Source: Betaproteobacteria bacterium
GTDB taxonomy: Bacteria > Pseudomonadota > Gammaproteobacteria > Burkholderiales > SG8-39
Direction: 5' to 3'
Assembly (NCBI GenBank): GCA_027317055.1
Contig: DAHVFK010000042.1
Coordinates: 1-14,599 of the forward strand
DNA: 14,599 bases
Below the pieces are notes generated by a model that did not search any database, was not told where the DNA came from, and saw nothing but the letters and a program-made list of their open reading frames with translations. The position numbers and the translations under genes were made by a program. Below are positions 7,765 through 14,599 of the stretch, one piece after another (positions within the stretch are counted from its first letter, which is position 1; the number at the start of each line of letters is the position of its first letter).

Positions 7765-8649
7765 ATGAACCTCGAGGTCATCGTCAGGCGGCTGGATGCC
7801 TACGAGCGCCTGATCCGGCTCGACAAGCCGATCGGCACGCTGCTGCTGCTGTGGCCGACCCTGTGGGCGGTGTGGCTGGCGTCGGACGGGCGTCCCGCGC
7901 CGCAGATCCTGATCGTATTCCTGCTCGGCACCTTGTTGATGCGCTCGGCGGGTTGCGCGATCAACGACTACGCCGACCGCAACTTCGATCCGCATGTCGA
8001 GCGCACCCGCAGCCGGCCGCTCGCTGCGCGCGAAATCTCGCCGGTCGAGGCGCTGGCGGTCGGCGCGGTCCTCGCGTTAATGGCGTTCGGCCTGGTGCTG
8101 TTCCTGAACCGCTTCGCGATCCTGCTTTCGCTGCTCGGGGTCGCAGTGGCCGCCAGCTACCCGTTCACCAAGCGCTTCTTCGCGCTGCCGCAGGCCTATC
8201 TCGGCATCGCCTTCGGCTTCGGCATCCCGATGGCCTACGCCGCGGTGCAGAACCGGCTGCCGGCGGAATGCTGGGCGCTGCTCGCGGCGAACGTGTTCTG
8301 GGCCGTGGCCTACGACACCGAATACGCGATGGTGGACCGCGACGACGATGCCAAAATCGGCATCCGCACCGCGGCGCTGACGCTCGGGCGCAATGACGTC
8401 GTGGCGGTGATGGCGTGCTACGCGGCGATGCTCGCGCTACTGCTTGGCATCGGCAGCGTGCGCCACATCGGCTGGCCCTACTACGTCGGCCTGGCGCTCG
8501 CCTGGGCGATGATGGGCTATCATTATTTCCTCATCCGCGACCGCTCGCGCGCGGGCTGCTTCAAGGCGTTCCGGCACAACAACTGGGTCGGCGCGGCCAT
8601 TTTCGCGGGCATCGCGTTTTCCTATCCGATGGAGCTTCCCTGGCGATGA
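7765..8649 (+). CDS. ubiA: 4-hydroxybenzoate octaprenyltransferase UbiA
   Basis: This is a 294-residue inner-membrane prenyltransferase with about nine hydrophobic helices. It attaches the polyprenyl tail to 4-hydroxybenzoate in ubiquinone synthesis. The two Mg-diphosphate binding motifs of the family are plain: NDYADRNFD at 67-75 and DTEYAMVDRDDD at 184-195. RLDKPIGTLLLLWPT (18-32) and SRPLA (83-87) are typical of UbiA rather than of heme O or menaquinone relatives. ATG 7765 lies 17 bp after recG, and the stop overlaps the next start as ATGA. A chorismate lyase gene (ubiC), often next to ubiA, is not present in this window. It acts one step before UbiD, encoded two genes downstream. Confidence 0.96.
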   Translation: MNLEVIVRRLDAYERLIRLDKPIGTLLLLWPTLWAVWLASDGRPAPQILIVFLLGTLLMRSAGCAINDYADRNFDPHVERTRSRPLAAREISPVEALAVGAVLALMAFGLVLFLNRFAILLSLLGVAVAASYPFTKRFFALPQAYLGIAFGFGIPMAYAAVQNRLPAECWALLAANVFWAVAYDTEYAMVDRDDDAKIGIRTAALTLGRNDVVAVMACYAAMLALLLGIGSVRHIGWPYYVGLALAWAMMGYHYFLIRDRSRAGCFKAFRHNNWVGAAIFAGIAFSYPMELPWR

Positions 8650-9203
8650 GCGACGCCGACACCTCGATCACCAGCTTCGATTTCAGCAACGGTCCGCTGC
8701 GCGGCACGCACCTGACGCTTTTCCCCGCCTGTCTGCAGCATCGCGGCGGCACCCTGCTGGAGACGATCCCACTGCGCGCGGTCGCGGCGCTACGCGTCGA
8801 GTTCTCGCGCCACGAGCGCCTGCTGGGCTGGGGCGCTGCGCTGGTCGCGATCGCGCTGGTGGTGATGCTGTTGTCGGGTCCGCTCGCGACGCTCGCCGGC
8901 GCCGCCGCGAAAGAGGTCGCGGGGCAGCTGCAGGGCAGCCCCAGCACCGCCGGACAAAGCGTCGCCGGGGTGGTGATTGCGTCGTTTGGTTTCCTGCAGA
9001 CCTGCGCACGGCTGCTGCCGGTGGCGGCGGCAGGGCTGTTGCTCTCGGCTGCGGCGCTGTTCGCGCTCGGCTGGCTGGGGGCCACGACCCTCACCCTGTC
9101 CCTCGGGGCGGTCGAGCGCGCCTATGCGGTGCGCGGGCGCAACGCGATGCTGTACGACTTCGCCGAAGTGCTGAGCGAGCGCATCCTGAAGACTGGACCC
9201 TAG
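8646..9203 (+). CDS. Two-TM membrane protein of unknown function between ubiA and ubiD
   Basis: I do not recognise this 185-residue protein. Two hydrophobic spans are visible, at about 61-84 and 124-149, joined by a roughly 40-residue Ala/Gly/Ser-rich loop. The N-terminal part (LTLFPACLQHRGG, then IPLRAVAALRVEF at 41-53) and the C-terminal part (TLTLSLGAVERAYAVRG, then a helix to 182) each have alternating-strand character. The pattern resembles a PH-like barrel interrupted by a membrane hairpin, which is inference from pattern only. ATG 8646 overlaps the ubiA stop by 4 nt, and its TAG overlaps the ubiD GTG by one base. It is therefore almost certainly translated with the ubiquinone genes. 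The frame extends upstream inside ubiA but is not the likely start. Confidence 0.82.
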   Translation: MSDADTSITSFDFSNGPLRGTHLTLFPACLQHRGGTLLETIPLRAVAALRVEFSRHERLLGWGAALVAIALVVMLLSGPLATLAGAAAKEVAGQLQGSPSTAGQSVAGVVIASFGFLQTCARLLPVAAAGLLLSAAALFALGWLGATTLTLSLGAVERAYAVRGRNAMLYDFAEVLSERILKTGP

Positions 9204-10690
9204 TGCGCTATGCCGATTTGCGCGGATTCCTCGCCCAGCTTGAAACGCTCGGCGAGCTCAAGCGCGTTAGCGCGAGCGTCTCGCCGCAGCTCGAGATGAC
9301 GGAGATCTGCGACCGTGTGCTGCGCGCCGGCGGTCCCGCGATCCTGTTCGAGCGCCCCGCGGGACACTCAATGCCGGTGCTGGGCAACCTGTTCGGCACC
9401 GTGCGCCGCATCGCGCTCGCGATGGGCGTCGAGGCGGACGCCTCGCCCGCGCCTGCGCTGCGCGATATCGGCAAGCTGCTCGCCGCGCTGCGCGAGCCCG
9501 ACCCGCCGAAGGGATTGCGCGACGTGTGGGACAAGCTGCCCGAGCTGCGCGGCCTGGTGTCGAAGGTGCTCGACATGGCGCCCAGGCAGGTCGGCTCCGC
9601 GCCCTGCCAGGAGGTGGTGCGCGAAGGCGCGCAAGTCGACCTCGGCCAGCTTCCGGTGCAGACCTGCTGGCCCGACGACGCCGGCCCGCTGATCACCTGG
9701 GGCCTGACCGTCACGCGCGGGCCGCACAAGCCGCGCGCGAATCTGGGCATCTACCGCCAGCAGGTGATCGCGCCCAACCGGGTCATCATGCGCTGGCTCG
9801 CGCATCGCGGCGGTGCGCTCGATTTCCGCGATCACGCGCTCGCGCATCCGGGCGAGCCGTTTCCGGTGGCGGTCGCGCTCGGTGCCGATCCGGCGACCAT
9901 GCTGGCCGCGGTGACGCCGGTGCCTGACTCGCTCGGGGAATACCAGTTCGCGGGGCTTTTGCGCGGGGCGCGCACCGAGCTCGTGAAATGCCTCGGCAGC
10001 GTGCTGCAGGTGCCGGCGAGTGCCGAGATCGTGCTCGAAGGCGCCATCCATCCCGGCGACACGGCGCTCGAGGGCCCGTTTGGCGACCACACCGGCTACT
10101 ACAACGAGGCCGAGCGCTTCCCGGTGCTGACGGTCGAGCGCGTGACCATGCGGCACGCCCCCATCTACCACTCCACCTACACCGGCAAGCCGCCCGACGA
10201 GCCGGCGATGCTCGGCGTGGCGCTGAACGAGGTGTTCGTGCCGCTGCTGGCGAAGCAGTTTCCGGAGATCGTCGACTTCTACCTGCCGCCCGAGGGTTGC
10301 TCCTACCGGCTCGCCGTGGTGAGCATGAGAAAGCAGTACCCGGGGCACGCCAAGCGGGTGATGTTCGGCATCTGGAGCTTCCTGCGCCAGTTCATGTACA
10401 CCAAGTTCATCGTCGTGTGCGACGACGACATCGACGTGCGCAACTGGAAGGAAGTCATCTGGGCCATCACCACGCGGGTCGACCCGGCGCGCGACACGCT
10501 CATCGCCGAGCACACTCCGATCGACTACCTCGATTTCGCCAGTCCGGCGGCGGGGCTCGGTTCCAAGATGGGCATCGACGCGACTAACAAGTGGCCAGCC
10601 GAAACGAGCCGGACCTGGGGGCGCCCGATCGCGATGGATCCGGCAGTGCGCAACAAGGTCGATGCGATGTGGCGCGACCTCGGGCTCTAG
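9203..10690 (+). CDS. ubiD: 3-octaprenyl-4-hydroxybenzoate carboxy-lyase UbiD
   Basis: The 495 residues match E. coli UbiD in length and end-to-end pattern. UbiD uses prenylated FMN, made by UbiX, to decarboxylate the UbiA product. Family signatures include NLGIYRQQV (180-188, with the probable catalytic Arg185), RWLAHRGGALDF (198-208) and EGPFGDHTGYYNE (290-302). The last holds the Glu290/Asp295 acidic pair equivalent to Glu277/Glu282 of fungal Fdc1. The GTG at 9203 is chosen because MRYADLRGFL aligns with the E. coli start (MKYNDLRDFL region) and overlaps the preceding stop by one base (TAGTG). No ubiX is in the window. It is the last gene of the unit and converges on the DUF883 gene 8 bp away. 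Confidence 0.96.
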   Translation: MRYADLRGFLAQLETLGELKRVSASVSPQLEMTEICDRVLRAGGPAILFERPAGHSMPVLGNLFGTVRRIALAMGVEADASPAPALRDIGKLLAALREPDPPKGLRDVWDKLPELRGLVSKVLDMAPRQVGSAPCQEVVREGAQVDLGQLPVQTCWPDDAGPLITWGLTVTRGPHKPRANLGIYRQQVIAPNRVIMRWLAHRGGALDFRDHALAHPGEPFPVAVALGADPATMLAAVTPVPDSLGEYQFAGLLRGARTELVKCLGSVLQVPASAEIVLEGAIHPGDTALEGPFGDHTGYYNEAERFPVLTVERVTMRHAPIYHSTYTGKPPDEPAMLGVALNEVFVPLLAKQFPEIVDFYLPPEGCSYRLAVVSMRKQYPGHAKRVMFGIWSFLRQFMYTKFIVVCDDDIDVRNWKEVIWAITTRVDPARDTLIAEHTPIDYLDFASPAAGLGSKMGIDATNKWPAETSRTWGRPIAMDPAVRNKVDAMWRDLGL

Positions 10691-10701
10691 GCCCGGGCCT
10701 A
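10688..10701. repeat. 14-bp perfect palindrome holding both convergent stop codons
   Basis: TAGGCCCGGGCCTA is its own reverse complement. The first three bases are the TAG stop of ubiD, and the last three are the TAG stop of the DUF883 gene on the other strand. No T-tract follows on either strand, so a classic intrinsic terminator is not supported. A short GC hairpin at the end of both transcripts is possible. Confidence 0.6.
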
Positions 10702-11010
10702 ACCGCGCCGCCCGATCACCAGGCCGAGCAGCAGTCCGACGGCGCCTGCCACGCCCGCCGTTTTCCAGGGGTTCTCGTGCGCGTAGCGGTCGGTCGCGGC
10801 GGCCGCCGCCTTGGTCCTCTCGAGCAGCGCGCGCTCCGCTTCAGCGACTCTGGCTTTGGCGCTGCGAACGCTTTCTTCGAGCTTCGGGCGCAGGCTTTTT
10901 ACCCGCTCGCTCGCGTCTGAAGCGGTCGCGCGCAACAGATCTTCCGCGTCCGACAGCACGACTTTGACGTCGGTGACCAGCTTCTCACGGCTGACGGATT
11001 CGTTGTTCAT
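10699..11010 (-). CDS. DUF883 (ElaB/YqjD/YgaM-like) membrane-anchored protein
   Basis: The 103 residues form a long charged, Ala-rich helix (about 5-75, likely coiled coil) followed by DRYAHENPWKTAG (74-86). A single glycine-rich membrane helix, GAVGLLLGLVIG (89-100), ends in RRG. The HENPW motif and C-terminal anchor are the mark of the ElaB/YqjD/YgaM family. In E. coli these are inner-membrane proteins that bind ribosomes and rise in stationary phase. ATG 11010 is chosen because AAGGAG (complement of 11016-11021) lies 5 nt upstream. The open frame runs further, to 11286, but that stretch crosses the groES promoter and has no recognisable protein character. It is divergent from groES. Confidence 0.88.
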   Translation of the reverse strand: MNNESVSREKLVTDVKVVLSDAEDLLRATASDASERVKSLRPKLEESVRSAKARVAEAERALLERTKAAAAATDRYAHENPWKTAGVAGAVGLLLGLVIGRRG

Positions 11011-11244
11011 GATTGCTCCTTGAGTTACCGGTTGCTCACTTCCCAACGGCAGGCTAGCGCTTCGGTGCGACGACGGCTTGACGGCTGTCAATCGGCGCGG
11101 CGATCGCCGGCCCCCCCGGGGGGGGGTGTTGAGGTCGCCAAGTAACATGACATCACGCTTCAGCCGGCGTTCCCGACCAATCCGGTGGCCGGTCTCCGGG
11201 GCGGGGGTCGGCCAGAAGAATCGCCGAAATAGGGTGCCATAGCC
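11011..11244. other. DUF883-groES intergenic region upstream of the groES promoter
   Basis: No gene is supported here. It holds the DUF883 ribosome site (11016-11021) and a small inverted repeat TTGAC/GTCAA with loop GGCT (11078-11091). It also holds a 12-bp palindrome CGGCGATCGCCG (11098-11109) and a C7G9 homopolymer pair (11111-11126). On the minus strand a perfect TTGACA lies at 11091-11086, but no matching -10 box follows at 16-18 nt. The DUF883 promoter is therefore not identified. Confidence 0.5.
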
Positions 11245-11274
11245 CTTGAAACGATTCGGATTCGCCACTATTAT
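11245..11274 (+). promoter_or_regulatory. groESL promoter (sigma-70 type, with a partial sigma-32 match)
   Basis: TTGAAA at 11246-11251 and TATTAT at 11269-11274 are separated by exactly 17 bp. Each matches the sigma-70 consensus at 5 of 6 positions. The -35 box is also CTTGAAA (11245-11251), the sigma-32 -35 consensus. CCACTATT at 11265-11272, 13 bp further on, matches the sigma-32 -10 element only loosely. The last base of the -10 box is the first base of the CIRCE operator. Predicted transcription starts near 11281, giving a leader of about 100 nt. Confidence 0.8.
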
Positions 11275-11300
11275 TAGCACTCGCAATGGGCGAGTGCTAG
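11274..11300. promoter_or_regulatory. CIRCE operator (HrcA binding site) for groESL
   Basis: TTAGCACTC at 11274-11282 and GAGTGCTAG at 11292-11300 are separated by 9 bp. This is the CIRCE consensus (TTAGCACTC-N9-GAGTGCTAA) with a single mismatch at the last base. HrcA bound here would cover the transcription start region and block groESL until heat or misfolded protein titrates GroEL away from HrcA. hrcA itself is not in the window. Confidence 0.95.
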
Positions 11301-11318
11301 CAACGCCCTGATTTGCCG

Positions 11319-11365
11319 GGGTTGGAGGTCTCCAACCCTTTGGTTATAAACAATTTCATTGTTTA
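11319..11365 (+). promoter_or_regulatory. Structured groES 5' leader with two hairpins
   Basis: Hairpin 1 has arms GGGTTGGA (11319-11326) and TCCAACCC (11331-11338) with a GGTC loop. Hairpin 2 has arms TAAACAAT (11347-11354) and ATTGTTTA (11358-11365) with a TTC loop, and is strikingly A/T-only in its stem. It ends 6 nt before the Shine-Dalgarno GGAG (11372-11375) of groES. An alternative fold pairs TCTCCA (11329-11334) with TGGAGA (11371-11376), hiding the ribosome site. A regulatory role is inferred, not shown. Confidence 0.45.
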
Positions 11366-11381
11366 GAAAGTGGAGAATCGC

Positions 11382-11675
11382 ATGAAAATCCGTCCGCTGC
11401 ATGATCGCGTGATCGTCAAGCGCATCGAAGAAGAACGCAAATCTGCCGGTGGGATCGTGATCCCCGACACCGCCGCCGAGAAGCCCGACCAAGGCGAAAT
11501 TGTCGCCATCGGCAAGGGCAAGAAGGGCGACGACGGCAAGCTGATCCCGCTCGATGTCAAAGTCGGCGATCGCGTGCTGTTCGGCAAGTACTCCGGGCAG
11601 ACCGTCAAGGTCAAGGGCGACGAACTCCTCGTGATGCGCGAGGAAGACATCATGGGCGTCATCGAAGGCGCCTGA
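11382..11675 (+). CDS. groES: Co-chaperonin GroES (Hsp10)
   Basis: The 97 residues are full length for GroES. It forms the seven-subunit lid that closes the GroEL cage and triggers folding in the enclosed chamber. MKIRPLHDRVIVKR at the N terminus is the family signature. The mobile loop (about 16-33) carries the IVI tripeptide (25-27) that docks on the GroEL apical domain. The roof-hairpin region GKKGDDGK (46-53) follows. ATG 11382 with GTGGAG 6 nt upstream is preferred over the in-frame GTG at 11370, which is itself part of that Shine-Dalgarno. It is 42 bp ahead of groEL and governed by the CIRCE/sigma-70 promoter region. It is presumably heat-inducible and highly expressed. Confidence 0.98.
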   Translation: MKIRPLHDRVIVKRIEEERKSAGGIVIPDTAAEKPDQGEIVAIGKGKKGDDGKLIPLDVKVGDRVLFGKYSGQTVKVKGDELLVMREEDIMGVIEGA

Positions 11676-11717
11676 GTCGTCGATCGACAGTCTATTCGAA
11701 TCAACTAGGAGAAGGTT

Positions 11718-13364
<1,647 letters not shown>

Positions 13365-13387
13365 CCAGGCCTCACGGCCGATTTGGG

Positions 13388-13418
13388 AAAGGGGCGCTTC
13401 GGCGCCCCTTTTTCTTTT
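13388..13418 (+). terminator. Rho-independent terminator of groESL
   Basis: The stem is GGGGCGC (13391-13397) and GCGCCCC (13402-13408) with a stable TTCG loop. AAA at 13388-13390 can extend it by pairing with the first Ts. A T-rich tract follows (TTTTTCTTTT, 13409-13418). It starts 24 nt after the groEL stop codon and is a textbook terminator. Confidence 0.95.
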
Positions 13419-13436
13419 GTGCTTCTGCCTTTGCCG

Positions 13437-13442
13437 TATAAT
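13437..13442 (+). promoter_or_regulatory. -10 element of the tRNA-Phe promoter
   Basis: A perfect TATAAT lies 45 bp upstream of the tRNA, followed by a G/C-rich discriminator (TCGCGTC), as in stable-RNA promoters under stringent control. No good -35 box is seen. The expected position, about 13414-13419, falls in the T-tract of the groEL terminator and reads CTTTTG. Confidence 0.6.
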
Positions 13443-13487
13443 TCGCGTCTCCCAAATCGCGCCGCCGCACCCGGGCGCGTCCGGCAC

Positions 13488-13563
<76 letters not shown>

Positions 13564-13697
13564 TCTTGCGAATTGTCCTTTGTCGCGGTGCAGGGCGTAT
13601 CATCGGTGGCGAGCGTCCCGCATCGGTGTGAACGCGAAATCGAGCGATTGTATCGGGGGTCACGCGTAGCGCAATGCAATCCGCGCCCGACACAGGT

Positions 13698-13727
13698 CCG
13701 ACGAAGCGTCGGCAGCGCCGTTGGCGC
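13698..13727 (+). repeat. Two adjacent GC hairpins before the lytic transglycosylase gene
   Basis: The first hairpin is CCGACG/CGTCGG with loop AAG (13698-13712). The second is GCGCC/GGCGC with loop GTT (13715-13727), ending 9 nt before the chosen ATG at 13737. There is no T-tract, so these are not intrinsic terminators. They may be leader structures or 3' processing barriers for the tRNA transcript. Confidence 0.35.
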
Positions 13728-13736
13728 AGTGAAGTC

Positions 13737-14312
13737 ATGTTGCGGCCGCAGGGCCTGCTCGCGCTGCTCGCTCTCGCGCTCTGCGCCCAGGCGGCACGGG
13801 CGGACGTCTACCTCGAGATGCAGAAGAACGGTACCCTGCTGCTGAGCGACCGGCCGCTGTCGGCGAGCGCGCGCCGGATCCAGGTCGACCGCTCGGTGCC
13901 TCGAACGCTGCCGCGCGACGCGCAGATCCGCCGCGCTGCCGAGCGCCATGGCGTGGACCCGCTGCTCGTGCACGCGGTGGTGCGCGCCGAATCGGGCTAC
14001 GACCCGAAGGCGGTGTCGCCCAAGGGCGCGGCCGGGCTGATGCAGCTCATGCCGGAAACCGCGCGCCGTTACGGCGTCACCGACCGCTTCGATCCGGCCG
14101 CCAACCTCGACGGTGGCGTGCGCTATCTGCGCGATCTGCTCGGCGTCTTCGGCGGCGACGTCGCGCTCGCGCTCGCGGCATACAACGCCGGCGAACAGTC
14201 GGTGCTTCGCGCCGGCGGACGCGTGCCCGACTACCGGGAGACGGCCACGTACGTGCGCCGCGTGCGCCTGTACTACAGGGGGCTGGTCGAGTCTTCCCGC
14301 TCGCGACGCTAG
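13737..14312 (+). CDS. Secreted lytic transglycosylase (SLT domain) protein
   Basis: The protein has 191 residues from ATG 13737. Residues 1-21 are a signal peptide (MLRPQ, hydrophobic LLALLALALCAQA, cleavage after ARA). A short DUF4124-like segment follows (about 22-45, DVYLEMQKNGTLLLSDRPL). The goose-lysozyme-like SLT domain spans about 62-182, with the catalytic glutamate at Glu85 (RAESGYDP), GAAGLMQLMPETA (98-110) and the AAYNAGE motif (147-153). The family cleaves the MurNAc-GlcNAc bond of peptidoglycan in the periplasm, leaving 1,6-anhydro ends. An in-frame ATG at 13674 would add 21 basic residues ahead of the signal peptide and cross two hairpins. It is less likely but not excluded, since neither start has a strong ribosome site. 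The CYTH gene follows 21 bp downstream. Confidence 0.9.
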   Translation: MLRPQGLLALLALALCAQAARADVYLEMQKNGTLLLSDRPLSASARRIQVDRSVPRTLPRDAQIRRAAERHGVDPLLVHAVVRAESGYDPKAVSPKGAAGLMQLMPETARRYGVTDRFDPAANLDGGVRYLRDLLGVFGGDVALALAAYNAGEQSVLRAGGRVPDYRETATYVRRVRLYYRGLVESSRSRR

Positions 14313-14333
14313 CGGCCGACCGACGGGATTCGA

Positions 14334-14599
14334 ATGCACATCGAGCGCGAGCTCAAGTTTCGGCTTTCCGCGCACGCCGGGGGTCGGCTGTGGGCGCTGC
14401 TTCCCGGCGTTCCGGTCGCGCGGCGCCGGCGCCTGGACAGCCGCTATTTCGATACGCCAGACTTACGGCTGCGCGACGCGCGCTCGGCGTTGCGCCTGCG
14501 TCGCGACGGGCGCAAGCGAATCATGTGCTTCAAGAGCGAGTCGCCCGGGGCGCTCGGCGTGCCGCAGCGCTGGGAGTGGGAAGCGCCTGCGCCGCAAGG
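14334..14599 (+). CDS. CYTH-domain protein, N-terminal part (partial)
   Basis: The first 88 codons of a gene that leaves the window on the right. The N terminus MHIERELKF carries the ExExK signature (Glu4, Glu6, Lys8) of the CYTH triphosphate-tunnel superfamily. The next strands contain alternating basic residues (SRYFDTPD, then LRDARSALRLRRDG) that line the tunnel. Members hydrolyse inorganic triphosphate or thiamine triphosphate; some carry a C-terminal CHAD domain as in E. coli YgiF, which cannot be judged here. The start follows a weak GGGA at 14325-14328 and lies 21 bp after the transglycosylase gene on the same strand, so co-transcription is likely. Confidence 0.88.
   Translation, partial: MHIERELKFRLSAHAGGRLWALLPGVPVARRRRLDSRYFDTPDLRLRDARSALRLRRDGRKRIMCFKSESPGALGVPQRWEWEAPAPQ

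Noticed and set aside
9368..10513. Long minus-strand open frame opposite ubiD
   Set aside because: Shadow of ubiD; the real gene carries all UbiD motifs.
11099..11108. GGCGATCGCC as a cyanobacterial HIP1-like repeat
   Set aside because: Single occurrence noticed, and gene content is proteobacterial; chance in GC-rich DNA is the simpler reading.
11011..11286. N-terminal extension of the DUF883 frame up to 11286
   Set aside because: It would run through the CIRCE operator and groES promoter; the internal ATG at 11010 has a strong ribosome site and gives the family-typical length.
13573..13603. TTGTCC and TATCAT as a promoter for the transglycosylase gene
   Set aside because: The spacing is 19 bp and the -35 match is only 4 of 6; too weak to list as a feature.
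13674..13736. Earlier ATG for the lytic transglycosylase
   Set aside because: It puts 21 basic residues before an otherwise standard signal peptide and includes two hairpins; kept only as an alternative.

Overview
The window reads as core chromosome of a GC-rich proteobacterium, most likely a betaproteobacterium. The reasons are gene content (ubiquinone genes ubiA and ubiD, recG, a groESL operon under a CIRCE operator, a DUF883/ElaB-YqjD protein), dense reading frames with strong G/C third-position bias, frequent GTG/TTG starts, and GroEL and UbiD sequences that look typical of that class. I see no insertion sequence, phage gene, CRISPR array, integrase or other sign of an accessory island.

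Layout. (1) Bases 1-2600, plus strand: the tail of an acyl-CoA synthetase, then an enoyl-CoA hydratase, an SDR oxidoreductase and a zinc-independent quinone oxidoreductase/MDR enzyme, separated by 1-4 bp. This is a compact acyl-CoA catabolic operon whose substrate cannot be named. (2) Bases 2623-5283, minus strand: a three-gene unit of a small TPR protein, a KimA-like APC-superfamily transporter in which every K+ ligand I recall from Bacillus KimA is conserved, and a 98-residue membrane protein. (3) Bases 5334-10690, plus strand: ridA-recG-ubiA-(two-TM protein)-ubiD, mostly with overlapping stop and start codons. It combines enamine/imine detoxification, replication-fork repair and two steps of ubiquinone synthesis. 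(4) Bases 10699-11010, minus strand: a DUF883 membrane-anchored protein, convergent with ubiD and divergent from groES. (5) Bases 11246-13418, plus strand: the chaperonin operon with a near-consensus sigma-70 promoter, a CIRCE operator over the start-site region, a structured leader, groES, groEL and a strong intrinsic terminator. (6) Bases 13437-14599, plus strand: a promoter and tRNA-Phe(GAA), a secreted lytic transglycosylase, and the start of a CYTH-domain protein that runs off the end.

Nothing here is clearly a new system. The items most worth a second look are the KimA-like K+ importer with its TPR and small-membrane neighbours, the unnamed two-TM protein inside the ubiA-ubiD unit, and the groES leader. 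In that leader the Shine-Dalgarno can pair with the same strand segment that forms an upstream hairpin.
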